Below the pieces are notes generated by a model that worked only from the letters and a program-made list of their open reading frames with translations, searched no databases and was not told where the DNA came from. A program made the position numbers and the translations under genes. DNA of 64,000 nt from Anastrepha obliqua (lineage: Eukaryota; Arthropoda; Insecta; Diptera; Tephritidae): positions 121,147,784-121,211,783 of the forward strand of contig NC_072893.1 in NCBI RefSeq assembly GCF_027943255.1, written 5' to 3'. The stretch's first letter is position 1. Every line of letters begins with the position of its first letter. Below, piece after piece: positions 21,061 through 33,539 of the stretch.

Positions 21061-21799
21061 GATGTGGTAACAACGCTCGAAACGTTCGCTGCAAGTCCAC
21101 ACATAGTTTTTTTTTGTATAAGAAAAACTCTTTAAAAAAAGTGTAAATTAAAAAATTTCAATATTTAACGCATATTTCAAAGAGCCGCCGCCGTTGTTCT
21201 GCTTTTGAAATAAAACAAAAAATAATTACTAACTATTTCTTTTGTGTTGTGCATGCGCGCTTATGTGGCAAATCGTAACCAAATACGAAATCTGGCGTGA
21301 AACATAAAATACTCTGGTACCCGTAGCTGTGTCTGCAATCCTTTGACGTGTTTTCGAAACTTATACATACCGATCCATATATATACGTGCTATGCAATAA
21401 TATTTGCTTTGCAAATATAAATCTGTGCAATATAAAACGTGTCGAAAGCAAGTAAAAACAAAAAACAAAAAAAAAACGGGCAGTCCCTACACTTTGGGAA
21501 AGAAATAAATAACTGAAAATAAGTGCTGCATCCTTGCAAAAGAAGCCATTACGAAGCAAATATTTAGCCAGAAAAATAACTAACTTAAATTCCTTGAATA
21601 TTGTATTCAAACAACTAACAGTGCTTAAAAATACAAGAAAAAAGTGATTTGAAATTTTTTGAAAAAAATTTTCAACTTACTTCAAATTTGTGGAAGCTGT
21701 ATAATTTGGAAAAATTTTGAATATTAAAAACCCCCATATTGCTGGATATTTATTATATTTGGATACAACTAGCGGTCGTGCATTTTGACAAAAAGTGCG
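21061..21799 (+). other. Candidate non-coding first exon ending at splice donor
   Basis: A-rich, stop-rich sequence with many AAAC and CAAAT words, the usual look of dipteran 5' UTRs, ending AAAAAGTGCGAAAAG followed by GTATGTCAAG, a strong insect donor. A 125-residue minus-strand open frame (21233-21610) overlaps it but looks like chance in A-rich DNA. No transcription start motif is convincing, so the start given here is arbitrary. The acceptor partner is unknown. Confidence 0.25.
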
Positions 21800-22099
21800 A
21801 AAAGGTATGTCAAGAATTTATAAAAATATAAATAAGCATTTGAGGAAATATGCAAGAAGGATATGGCGTTGCACATAGAGCGCGAGATTCTGTTAATAAG
21901 CCACACGTGAAACAATCTTGGTAAAAAAAATTAAAAATTGTTGTTCTTAATACCAGCTTATAACTCAGTGACCAAGTAGCGACTGTGTGCTATAAAAAAA
22001 CATCCATTCGAGGTAGCTCCTTGCATTCAGTACGAAAAAAATACTAAGAAGCAGACTGGGATATTTGCAAGCCAGCAGATTTCTTTCTCAGAGCAATAT

Positions 22100-23880
22100 C
22101 ATAAATGGAAAAAGAACAAAAAAAACACATAAAATTAAAGGAAAAGCGAAATCCTAATGAAATATTTTTTAAACCAAACTAATGTCAAATTTAAAATAAA
22201 TATATTTTTTTGGATTAACCAATTACTCAACTTTGAAGCACAGACGGAAAAATCCACATAAAATATTTATAAAAAAATTTCAAATAACAAATTTTTTTTT
22301 TAAATAAAGACAAATTAAAAAAAACATTTTAATTGAAATGTTTGTTAAACTGATGCTCAATTACAAAAACAAAAAAATTTAAGATGAATAAAATATTGAA
22401 CTTTTAACATAAATGAAGGAAAATCAAATATTTTATGAATAAAACGAAAAATTTCCACTTTTTTAATGAAAAAAATTTTTTTTAAACATGAATAAACTAA
22501 GACGAATAAAACGAAAAACTTAATTTTTTTTAATAAAAACTAAGTAAATAAAACGTTGAGTTTTAAATCTTTATTAAAATAAGGCCACATTTTTAACAAA
22601 TAAAGTTCTAGTAAAACTGAATGAGTTACTCTGTTTTACAAAATGGAAAAAAGTACCTACCAAATAGTATGGAACCTATAAATTCTTCAAGAAATATATA
22701 AAATAAAGTCAAATTAAAATAGCAAAATATTATTATTAAAATGAATAACTGTTGAAAAAAATATAAATTGGGAAATAATGACAAAAAATTCAAATTCAAA
22801 GGAAAGAAAACTATGAAATCAAATATTTGAAAAATCAAAATAAAAACTTGAACATAAAGGTATATAAAGATATTTGGTATATAAGGTTTGTTGCAATAAA
22901 AAAAACAAAAAAAAAAACATTTTTTATGAATTTTGTTAAGATAAAGCCACATTTTAAAGAAATAAAATGTTTTAAAAGCTTAACAAGCCATTCAGCTTTA
23001 AAATGGACGAAAAACTCCATAACCTAAATTTTTAAAATAAAAATAAAAAACAACAAAAAAATATTTTAAATAAAGACAACTTAAATATTTATTAAACTTA
23101 GTAAAATTAACAAATTTGAAACTTTTATTTGCTATTAAATGCTTCAAGAGCTCAGTGGTATTATTCTGTAGGAAGGAAGTTGAAATCAAAATGAAATTAG
23201 AATAAAAATAAAGATTTGAAAATGAAATATTACAATAAATACAGTATTTGTTAAAATGCTTCGAATTAAAATAAGCGCTTTTCTAATTTTGCAAAATTTT
23301 CATTTTTTTATTTATTACTTTTTGTTTTTGAATTAAAATAGAAACTTTAAATTCGTTAAAATTTTTATTTATTTTTTATTAACGATTCTTATTCATTTTA
23401 TAGAAGCGTTGTGAAATTACGCCTAGTATAAATAAAATGATATTTATTAGTATTAGAAGCAACTTTCTCATGAAGCTACATTTTAAACAAATAAAATGTA
23501 AATAAAAAAGCCTATTTCAATTAAAAAAAATTAGAAAAATGTTCTTTAAATCTCAATACTCTTTGAATTTCTGACACTTTTTATAAAAGTTTTATAGAAC
23601 ACTCAGCTTTAAAAAAAAGTAAAAAATCACATCGAAAGATAAGATAAGAAAATCATAGAGACTAACAGAAAAATAAATATAATATAATAATGTAAAACGA
23701 AACAAAACATAAAATAAAATAAAACCATAAATAATAACAAGCAAGGGAAAGTTAATAATAAATATATGAATAATATCCAAATTTTATAAAATGTAATAAA
23801 GAAACCATATCAAATATTTTGAAAATCAAAAAATAAATAAATAAGCGAGAACTAAAAAAATTTAAAACAATAAATTTAAT
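22100..23880. repeat. Very AT-rich degenerate repeat region
   Basis: Loosely repeated blocks such as AATAAAACGAAAAACTT, AAATAAAATGT and AAGGCCACATTTT/AAAGCCACATTTT recur without a fixed period. No exon or element ends are seen. Confidence 0.45.
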
Positions 23881-24310
23881 ATATTCTGGAATCATAGCTC
23901 CACTAGATTGGTCAGGGGCGTGCGATTTGCGAACTTGCCTACTTTATTATTATTATTTTTTTTAATATTTTTGCTCCATAATTAAGCCTCACGAGTGGGA
24001 AGGGAAGAAGATATGCTATGCCAGAGCCCTCAGCAGCACAGTAAATCCAAAGTTATTCACTGAAGTGGGCAGATATCAGTGAGGTCCACTAGAGTTAGCT
24101 ACTCGAAGTACATGTGCTATCCCGGATTGGGTAATAGATATTAAGGGATGGCACCATGTACTCATATTAGTCTGATATTTTCAGGCTGACTTCTTCAACA
24201 TGAAGCTACTCATGCTTAAGCATACCGATGGTACAGCTCAGCCCTTCTTAGATGCACGCAAGACTAACCACCAATTGGCAAGGTTTAGGTATGAAGTAAG
24301 GGTTATATTC
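23881..24310. other. Less AT-rich island, origin unknown
   Basis: An abrupt change to mixed base composition within AT-rich DNA suggests an inserted sequence. I find no coding motif or terminus on either strand. Confidence 0.3.
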
Positions 24311-25768
24311 TTTAAACTACAATAAAATCTGAAACAATTAAAATACATATTGAAAAGTTAGGAAACCAAGAGATTCGAAAAAAATAAAAAACCGACTCAT
24401 TTAACAAAAAACAAGTTATTCAAAATTTCATCTCTTTTCATTTTTATAAGTTTGTGTGTGCAGACATTTCGTCTAATTAATATAGTACATGGTGCGAATT
24501 GCAATAAATAAATACATGGAGCATATAATCCCATCAAAATGAATAATTTTATTAGAAATAAAATTTTTAATAAATTGTAAAAAAAACTTAATAAATACAA
24601 ATAATAAGAAAGTTGTAAGTTACGAAAATACATTTAAATTAAATAAATAATAATAAAAAAATATTTTCAATTAAAAACAAAATATTTTGAATTTTATTTT
24701 AATGTATTGATAATAATTCTTCAAAAACATATTTAAAAATCAAAATTTTAAAAGTATATTTCGAAAATATTTTTAAATTTTTTTTACATATTAAAATAAC
24801 AGCATATAATCGCATCAAAGTTAAAAATTTTGTTTGAAATATTAATTAAAAAAAACGCGAGAATATTAAAAATACACTTAAGTTAAAAAAAGAATAATAA
24901 ATATTTTTCAAAATATATATTTTAAAATATATGCAAACTAGTTCTGAAAATTTTTTCAAAATGGGTTAATTCCAGCACATAATGTTATCAAAATTTAAAA
25001 ATTTATGGAAACTATATATTAGTTTTAAAAAAAATTGTTAAAATTAAACACAAACATTTAAATAGAGTAAAGAATAATAACTAAAAAAGAAAAAATATTT
25101 GCCAAAAATATATTTAAAAAATACTTTTATTTTTGAGTATTTTCATTAACGTAATATTCCCAACAAAAGTTCCTTGAAATTAAATAAATAAAAAAACTAT
25201 TTTTATTTAAAAAAATAGCACCAAATGGCAATGTGTATTTTTAACGCATTCTAGCACATTCATAAAATAAATAATGTCCTTAAACCTATAGCCAAGTATA
25301 TTGCCCATTAGGGCCAAAACAAAGTAGTTAACCGCATTCTTCCTACAAAATAGTTCTTATGTATCTTATGAATTCATATGCCACGTTTGTGAGCTGTCTT
25401 ATAACTGCCCTTTCTCCAGTTTAAGCCTAAAAATCAGCCTTAGAACAGCTCTTTCGTGGACAACTGTAAACCAGTAAATCACAAATTATGAATAAATAAA
25501 AATATGTTAGATCTCTCCTTTCCCTAATTGCATTACAGTTCCGTTGAAGTTCTTCAGAAAAACTGCTGTAAATACTTTTGATTTTATACAAACCGTATCA
25601 TGCCTGCTGTCAGCAATTATCTGTCAGTTTATCTAGCGCTTCCCCCATTTATGCGCATATTTTCATTTTTATACTTCTTTGGAAGCGCATGCGCACTCAT
25701 TGAGCTGGCTAATTTAATTATAATGCCTTCATTTAATTATCTGTATGTGTATGTAGATGTAGATGTGT
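24311..25768. other. AT-rich spacer, no gene seen
   Basis: Up to about 25250 it resembles the 22-kb region (ATATTTTTAAAAT blocks). From 25250 it is more mixed and apparently unique. Confidence 0.4.
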
Positions 25769-25828
25769 ATGTAAGAAGTATGTAAGTACTGAAAAGTATG
25801 TAAGTACTAAAGTATGTAAGTACTGAAA
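25769..25828. repeat. Short minisatellite GTATGTAAGTACT
   Basis: Three tandem copies of GTATGTAAGTACTGAAAA with small length differences, preceded by a GTATGTAGATGT run. Confidence 0.8.
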
Positions 25829-26450
25829 ACTTCATACAGGCAATTCGCTAGCGCAATGGGCAACAATTAGAAACGCTAGGCGCATAATTCTTCGGAAACT
25901 GCCACCAGAGGGCAAATGAAAACAAAGAAAATCATTTGTAGTTGTAATTGATATTTGAACCAGAGGAAAATTAAATAAGAATAATTTAGGTACTTATGTG
26001 CTTATATGACTCAACATGAAGATAGAAGAAATTGCATAGCTGTTGCCTATCTACCTTTTTTATGCTTCGTATGCTACATAGTATGGAAAATGTAGCAAAA
26101 GTGATTTGAGGAGCCCAGCAGTTTGATGACTGATATATAATTTTTTACTTGTTGGGGCCCTTTGCTCCTTAAAGAAACGAACCGATAGGAACTTATACAT
26201 ATATATTAACAATTTTTTCAAATTTTTTATATTCGAAACCTTAAGCACATTTATTATTCATTTTAATTTATTATTTATTTATTTTCAAATTCAAAACCCG
26301 AGATTTTTAATCAAAATTTGAGTACGAATTATGTTCAAGTTTAAGAAATACCAAAACAAAAAAATATTCTTGATTCTAATTTATATTTCTGTTTTCCAAT
26401 GCTTAAATTTGAACTTTGTGATGCGTTTGGTTTCTTATTTTTTGCAAAGA

Positions 26451-27080
26451 ATGCGTGTTAAGCGCAATATTTAAAAGAAATTCAATTCTAGATATAAAAA
26501 AAAACCTCAAAATTTTAACCTAAAAATTTATTTTTTTAAATAGTTTTTAGCTGTCGAAAGTGTGATCAAATATAGTCCAATTTGTTCGTTCTCTGAGTGA
26601 AATTTTGATGACTATAAAAGTTAAAAAACAAAAGTAGAAATATTTGAAACAAATTTTATTTTTATTATATGAAGTTTTCTCTTTCAGAAAATGTTTGGCT
26701 TTAGTTTTTGAAAATATTTTTATCTTACAGAAAATTTTTGATTTCAGTTTTTGAAAATGTTTGAAATGCGTGTTAAGTATTTAAAAGAAATTTAGTTCAA
26801 GATATACTCCTAAAAAAAAATTTACTGCAAAATTTTATCCTAAAAATTTATTTTTTTTTTTATTTTTTAGTTGTCGAAAATGTGATGAAATATAGTCCAA
26901 TTTGTTCTCTGAGTGAAATTTTTATGACTATAAAAATTTAAAAGAAAGTTTAACCATTTGAAAGAAATTTTATTTTTGTTATATGAAATTTTGTATTCAG
27001 ATAATTTTTGATTTTAAGGTTTGAAAATATTTCCATTTTTCGGAAAATTTTTGATTTTAATTTTTGAAAATATTTTAATT
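26451..27080. repeat. Two tandem copies of a ~315-bp unit
   Basis: ATGCGTGTTAAG occurs at 26451 and 26766. Between them and after, the same words follow in order: TTTAAAAGAAATT, AACCTAAAAATTTAT/ATCCTAAAAATTTAT, TGATSAAATATAGTCC, TTCTCTGAGTGAAATTT. Short TTTTTGAAAATATTT repeats trail to 27140. Confidence 0.8.
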
Positions 27081-27199
27081 TATAGAAAAATGTTTAGTCT
27101 TTTAAAATATTTTTCTCATTTAGAAAATTTTTGATTTTAGTTTTAGAAAATATTTGAGCGCCATTTGAAAAGTCTGTCCAAAAATAAAATCCATTTAAT

Positions 27200-27690
27200 T
27201 TTTTTGTGCTAAACCTTTTTTATTTATCGATACAGTCTTCTCTTACGCTTAACATTTCATCCAACACTGTTCTAGTTCGCTGATCCCTTCCAAATAGTAG
27301 GATTTGTCCAAATATGAAAAATAGCCATTCGTCACTGCAATCATCTCGTCGTTTGCATAAAATCTTTTTCCCGCCAGCCATTTCTTCAAATTGGGGAACA
27401 AATAATAGTCCGAGGGATCCAAAGAATCCAGGTCTACAGAATAGTGGGGATGTGAAACGAGTTGTAATCCTTGTTTCATTAATTTTTCGACCACAACTGC
27501 TGAGACGTGAGCTGATTAAGGGAAAATCACTCGACTTCCTCGATTCAAATGAATGCCAACACAAATAAATCGACCAATCTGGCCGAAACTTGCTGTGTGT
27601 TATCGCAAGAGCTGCTTCTAAACAAGCATAAGCTCGATACGTTCCGGTAGTGCGATTTCTCAGACTTTGCACGGACTTTTAAAACGTCTC
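27200..27690 (-). mobile_element. mariner fragment, C-terminal part
   Basis: Contains only the C-terminal third of a mariner transposase on the minus strand. No inverted repeats are recognised. Confidence 0.65.
27230..27500 (-). pseudogene. mariner transposase C-terminal domain
   Basis: The minus strand reads VVVEKLMKQGLQLVSHPHYSVDLDSLDPSDYYLFPNLKKWLAGKRF, then YFSYLDKSYYLEGISELEQCWMKC and a stop. PHPPYSPDLAPSDY..F..LK is the conserved block with the third catalytic D; here it is altered to SVDLDSLDPSDY with two extra residues. The family normally adds about ten residues after the final KC. Sequence upstream to 27690 shows no recognisable first or second catalytic box. A longer overlapping frame on the same strand is out of phase and not real. 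Confidence 0.7.
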
Positions 27691-27699
27691 GCGTATGAA

Positions 27700-30114
27700 T
27701 ACATAATAAATTTTTTAAGATAAAGTTTTATCACCAAATAAATTAGAGAAATTTTCTTTGACATATATAAAAAGTTGGACTAGGGATTACTCCATTCTCA
27801 TATGTAAACAAAAAGTGTATAGGCCAGGTTCCGTACTTCACTGAATTTCAGAGTGAATTTCATTGAAATTTTGTCGCAAATACATTGAAATTCACTCGAA
27901 AGCCCGAATAATTAACTTCCTGCAAATATTTTGATTTTAGCTTGCAGAAAAAATATAATATAAAAATTTAATTTTTTGAGTTAAAGTTTTCGCGACTCGA
28001 GGTCTTACATGTGGCTTGTTTTTGTTTTTTCTTTTTCTTTCGTTTTATATTTTATACAATGAACATATTTTAATTAATATTTAAAATAAAATTAAATAAA
28101 TTAATGAAAAAAAATTTTATAAATAATTTAATACAATTTTTATTATCTTAATTACTTTAAAATTTTTCACAAATCAAATGGCAAGTGCAAAACTGAGCAT
28201 TCGAAATTTTCTATTCGCTATATCTTCCAAACAGCTAAAATGGCATTAGCTTTTCTAACATTTTGCTTACCACGTAGGCGCGCTACTCCTTCCTATTTCA
28301 GTTGTTATTATTTTTTTGCTGCCACTTCCCCTTTATTAAGACATTCATTGCCTTGCAGCAGTTATACTCCAGAAAAAAGGCGCATAATCGTCCACATTAA
28401 TAAACCCTTTTCATGCAACCGTCACAATTAACTCGATTTATTGTGCGTCACCTGAGAGGCAGCGGCCTCGCACTAGCAATCATAATATATGTGTACTACA
28501 AATAATGTTATAAGTAAATTATAAAGACAACAACAACAATGGTAACAATACTTTTTCTGTGTGCCACGCTACCCCTATTACGTGCTGCTGCACTTATATG
28601 TATTTACCTGTAACAATTTGCCACGCATGCGGACAAGTTCGCTTCCTAAGTCGTTTGTTCTGCTTAGTTAATTTGTTGTTGCTACTTTGTTTGCGGTAAT
28701 ACTTATGCGCAGTTTGATTTTTTAAGTGCTTGCACAATGAATCGATGCAATGCAATGTGTCTGCGTGTGTGTGTGCGTGCATATGCGCGCGCTTTTATAG
28801 CTTGTAACTAAATTAGTGAAAGGTGAACGCTTACCCAATTTTCTTCTACACTATTCATGGATGTATAATGCACAAATATTTTATACATACATATGCATGT
28901 GCATACATACCCTTACAAGCGCATATAAGCTTACAAGCCTATACATATATATACACCTTCCCATTTATATGTACCACCACATTCGTGTTTCTCATATCGA
29001 TTACGTCAACCCCAAACATAGCTACAAAATGTCGGGCTTCTAAAATTATTGTCACTTAGTTAATTATGAAATTTAACAATAACTGGCCACTGTTAAGCTC
29101 CATAGAGTTTGTAGTTACTGCACAACGAAAAAACAAAACGACGAGTGAACTATAGAGGACGCACAGTACATTGACTGGCAATAAATGAAAAGTGACAGAA
29201 GTAGTAATATTTTTATGTACATACGTCCGTGTATATGGGTATGTGTGTGTGTGTGAACATTTACCGCGCATGCTTACGAAATGATAACTGTCTCACTGTT
29301 GCCGCACCAAACTGTTCATGGCAGCATTTGTTTTTTGTTTTTTTTTTGTTAACAACTATTACATGCACACACATGCACACACTTTTCCTCAACTACGAGT
29401 AATTTAATTAGTCGAAAGGAAAAAATGAAAACTGTTCATAAGAAAGAGTATAAAACTGGAAATCACTTGTTGCTGCACCGCAGTGCCAACGGTGCTTCAA
29501 TGGCATTTTTATGACATTTTTTTGTGGCACTGGTTCTCTCTGAATTTTTCAGAGCTCAGCTGACAATGTGTAAGAGATAGCGCTGCATACTTTGAAACGC
29601 TTTGATTAGTGAATGAATTTTTCATATCAGAGGTGATTTTAGGCTGGGGAATAACTGAGATTAATTTTTTTAAATTTTCAAATTGTATGATTTTCCTATT
29701 TGGGAATTAAATTTTCAATGAAATTTTAAAAGCTTTTGCCTATAATGCTTAAGATCCTTTCCATCACAAGCACAGTTTACAGTTTTTTTAATTCTAAAGT
29801 TCAAAGTTTTAAGTGTTTGCGTGAAATTCTTAATATTGATTATACTTCAAGCTTAGTTTAAATTATTTCTTCACCCTCAGGTACTTAAAACTTGATGCAT
29901 TGTAATAAAATTAGTCAAACTATTATAATTTCTAATTTCAATTTTATTTTAATTTTTTAGCCCTATATTGGCAACAAACAATTTCACACCTTTTTCAAAA
30001 TCAATTTCCTTTTTGTAATTTTTTCCTTATATTGCCAAAGTTCATATTGTCTTAAAAATTGCCTGCTATTGCCTGCCGAGAAGCGCGCGGTAGTAGTAAA
30101 AACATTCAATTATT
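27700..30114. other. Unique sequence with CA/GT and ATAC microsatellites
   Basis: AT-rich to 28200, then mixed composition with microsatellites (28885-28935 ATAC/CATA-like, 29240-29255 GT). No exon with paired splice sites and no family-like frame was found. It could be ordinary intergenic or intronic fly DNA. Confidence 0.4.
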
Positions 30115-30126
30115 AAATAAAATTAG

Positions 30127-30212
30127 AGCTGATGGCCTCTGCAGCCAACGCTCAACATAATTTTAGTACTGGTGTTTATACCAGTCACTAAATAATAATA
30201 ATAATAATAAAT
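30127..30212 (+). mobile_element. 86-bp LINE tail with target-site duplication
   Basis: A short segment ending CCAGTCACTAAATAATAAT and a run of ATA, flanked by the 12-base duplicate AAATAAAATTAG (30115-30126 and 30213-30224). This is the form of an extremely 5'-truncated retrotransposon insertion. The LINE family is not identified. Confidence 0.55.
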
Positions 30213-30424
30213 AAATAAAATTAGTCAAACTACAATATTTTCAAGCCCCTTTGTTATTTTAGCGCTTTTAGCCTAACAATGTCAGCAAAATGTGTCAGAC
30301 TTTCTTGGAAATAAATTACCGTTTTTTTATTTCTTTCGAAAATTCATTTTTCTTAAATCATCAAGTTCATATTAATTAAAGTTCATATGTCAACTCCTCG
30401 ATTCCATCTTATTATTTAATTTAT

Positions 30425-30965
30425 CAGTAGACATCAGATAGGTAGGTGGGGTGGCTGTCTCAATGATACACTTAGGCCTTTCATAGGTCCATTGTGATAC
30501 CACTGGAACTCATCCGTACTCTATGGGTTCTTTTTCAAACCATCCGGTAGCTTTAATAAATGAGCAAAGCTTCGTTCGTTTTAGATGCGCTATGTCCGCC
30601 ACATCAATTAAAAATGCCATATGAAGAGTGCGGAGCCTCCTCACACTCACATAAAAGGTACCTGACTGTTTCCTCTTCTTCTGTATTTAGACAGCTTCTA
30701 CAGAAATCGAAGTACGGGAGTCCTAATCTTCTAGCGTGGCTGCCTATTAAAGAATGACCCTTAACTGGTCCTATCCCCCTATCACTTTTCTTATAGTTTC
30801 TCTGTTAAATCTTAACAAGATTTTCGATCAACCGCTGTTCCATTTCGGCCATGTCTGCCTGCTTAGTTTGCATGTTGAGAGGTTTTGCCAACTTGCATTT
30901 ACCTTATTGATGGCTTCTCTATCTATCAGTAGCTTGGCAGTCTTACAGCAGGACAATACTCAGTT
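30425..30965 (-). mobile_element. I-type (RNase H class) LINE, 3' end
   Basis: On the minus strand a C-terminal coding remnant is followed by a 3' UTR containing TATCACAATGGACCTATG, ending in a CCCCACCTACC stretch near 30430. The 11.5-kb copy has the same layout (TACAATGGCC in the UTR). Confidence 0.65.
30555..30900 (-). pseudogene. LINE ORF2 C-terminus after RNase H
   Basis: The minus strand reads SLIGSHARRLGLPYFDFCRSCLNTEEEETVRYLLCECEEAPHSS. The pattern G-x-HA-R-LG, CRSC, EEEET, then (H/Y)LLCEC is the classic end of RNase H-bearing LINE ORF2. The finger histidine is Y here, the same substitution as in the 11.8-kb remnant. The CPALA block is damaged (ECEEAPHSS), and the product is out of frame before and after. 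It is dead; only this domain is recognisable. Confidence 0.65.
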
Positions 30966-31979
30966 TTCCTCTTTTGGTGTTGTGTTTAATTAATTCAAAT
31001 GTTGTGTTGTTTCATTAATTCAAAAAATATTAAGAAAACAAAAAAATTACAAAAAGAATGTTTACTTATTTTATTACTTGAAAAAAATATTAAGAAATAT
31101 GAAAAAAATATTATTTGTAATGTTTTTCAATTTAAAAAATGTAAGTCTTATAGAACAGTTCCTATAACATGTTTTTTAATAAAATAATTTATAAAATTTT
31201 TAAGAAGCATTATTTGTGCATTACAGCTTAACATTTTTGAACTACCTTGAAGTTTGTTTTAACTCGCAAATTGATAAGCATGTTTGAGGGGGGTCAAATT
31301 AAAACGGAAATACAATTTTTTTTATATATTAGTTTCAATAAGTTGAGCTCAAGAAAAATTTGACGGCGAAAAATAGATAAAATAATTCTTTAATACTATT
31401 ATTTCTCAATTTTCAAAAATATTTTTGTAAAAAATGTAGTCGTTTTTGTTGATTTCCCAGCTTTCTTCGGACTCTCTTCAAAGTAAAGTTTTTTTTTATT
31501 TCTGAAATTTCCGAAAATAAACTCCGAAATAATCTTTGGAAATACTTTCAATACAATTTGTTTTTTTTTTAACGATTCTTAGACATTTTTTAAAACCGTT
31601 GCATGATTGCAACTAAAAGTCTAGTAGTAAGCAATTTTCATTTGTTCAAATTAATAAAATCTTCAATTATCTTCAAAAAAAAAATTTCCAGCTATTTCGC
31701 TTTATTTCTTACATTTCTCTACTTAAATGAAAATCTCAAAAAAAAAAAAATAAATCTGCTCTTTTATTTTCATATTAAACCGTAAGAAGTTTTCGATGCC
31801 CTCATTTTGACTTCAATCTGCCCGCAGCCTTTAGTAAGCAATAAGCCCATTTTCTAAAATTTAATTGACTAATTTAATCTCAGCATAAGACTAATCACAC
31901 ATTTTATATAACGCTAGTTTTAAGTAAACAACAAGACAACACAGAAATTTCTTAAATGGAAGCCATGCAACAGCTGCAA
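30966..31979. other. AT-rich spacer, no gene seen
   Basis: A- and T-runs without element ends or coding signal. Confidence 0.4.
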
Positions 31980-32029
31980 GCAACAACAATTTTAAGCCCC
32001 CTATTTCTTTTTCACTTCCAACTTTTTTG

Positions 32030-32430
32030 GAAATGTCACGCAGCGATCGCCGGTGTGGAGCAAATCAGCTACCAAGACAACTAGCGAGCCAGCCAAACCG
32101 GCCAACTTCGCGAGCTCTTCAACCAGCTGGTCGACCGACCTGCTGAACGTAGCAACCCACCATTTCATTTGCGCATTTTCCAGCAGCATATCGTTCTAAC
32201 CGTTGAGACAGTGCAGTTGATAGTCCAGTTTCTGTTAGCTTTGCTCAGCTTGTGGGCTTGTTAGCTGTTGTTTAATTTTGTATTTAAGATAGTAAATTTT
32301 TTTTTGTTTTTTTTTTCACTTTGTGTCTGCTTTATTGTTGCTGCTGCCACATGAGCAGTTCACCAACAGCCGCAGCAGTAGCCGCGCCAGCAGCGCGCGC
32401 TCGTCTTAATCGCTTAATGAATTAGGTGAC
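32030..32430. other. GC-richer island with short open frames
   Basis: Composition rises sharply against the flanks, in two parts separated by a T-rich stretch (32270-32330). On the minus strand a 62-codon frame (32001-32189) reads EELAKLAGLAGSLVVLVADLL in its middle. On the + strand a 24-codon frame at 32351-32425 is alanine-rich (PTAAAVAAPAAR). Neither matches a family I know. A 5' UTR, an enhancer or a small-peptide gene are all possible; chance is also possible. Confidence 0.3.
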
Positions 32431-33200
32431 CATTTAGTGCTGCTAACGGTTGATTGCTTTAATGACTTTTGGGAAATGACAAAGTCAAGCCAACAGTCGG
32501 TAGCCAACGCACCGCTCATTCGTTCGACAGCATTGTATGTAATGATAGAACCAACACATATGCAGTCAAGTATGCATAAAAGCAAACAAAGACACGCATA
32601 TGCCATACATGCATACATATGCTGTTGTGTGTGTAGTGGAATGTAAGCCGGCACTAATTTTTTACTGCACCACGATTGGCTTTCTTGCCCGAACTGCAAG
32701 TTCTTATTCTACTACTTTTCCAACTCAATTTTTGTTTTTTTCGTCGGCTCTCTGGTTTATTGCAGCTCTTCGTAGTTTAAATTGTAGCAGTTTGCAGCTC
32801 ATTTATTTAGTGCCAGCTATGCAAAAACAGAGGTAATCAATGTATGCAGATACGTATGTATGTACGTTTGTGTGCTTATATGATTCTGTGCCAAAATTGT
32901 TAAAACTTTTAATGATTTTTCATTTTTTACGACTATGCAAATGTTTTTAAGTAGTTTAATAAAAAATTTAATAACTTCAAAAATCCCGCAAAATTTAACT
33001 GTTGTTTGATGGTGACGAAAGAAAGGCGTGCAAAAATGTTACAAGTAATTCGAGTGCTTAAAATGTGTTGGCCGATGTTTGTAAACGCAAATTTTCGGGA
33101 AATAAGTCTCAAAAAGGATTTTAATGAAGAAAAATTGATTTAAAAATATTATAACAGACAGTTACTAGCAGCTATGCATTTATTTTTTTTTTTTTAACAA
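32431..33200. other. Unique spacer with CATA-rich microsatellite
   Basis: Mixed composition with several ATGCATACAT-type words (32560-32625, 32840-32870). No supported gene. Confidence 0.4.
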
Positions 33201-33539
33201 ATTAAACAACTAAGTTAAATTTGTGTTGTTTTACAAATTTAGAATAAAATAAATTTTACCTGAATTAAAAAACCGGATGCGTTTTTTAAGCAAGAAATGA
33301 AAAAAAAGTTTTGTAATTAAAAATAATTGTTTAAACAGCCATTCTTTATTTTCATTCTTCAGACGACTTTGAAGTTTTAAGAAAAAAAATTTTTTTCTAG
33401 TCTGATTATAAACATATTTAACAAAAATTTTTTTCACAAAATTAAAAAAAAAAGTTAAAGGAAAAAAAGTTGCTTGTTTATATCAAATAAATGAAAAATA
33501 AAAAATCAAATGTGAACGACTATGAACTCATAAAAAATT

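Noticed and set aside
21233..21610. 125-codon minus-strand frame
   Set aside because: Composed of F, L, Y and K codons from A-rich DNA; it overlaps the UTR-like stretch and has no motif or start context.
23592..23780. Membrane-protein-like F/Y/I-rich frames in the 22-25 kb and 33-34 kb regions
   Set aside because: Translations of AT-rich DNA look hydrophobic by composition alone; no start context or conservation signal.
27220..27672. 150-codon minus-strand frame
   Set aside because: The mariner product lies in a different phase (PSDYYLFPNLKKWL). The longer frame has no family pattern.
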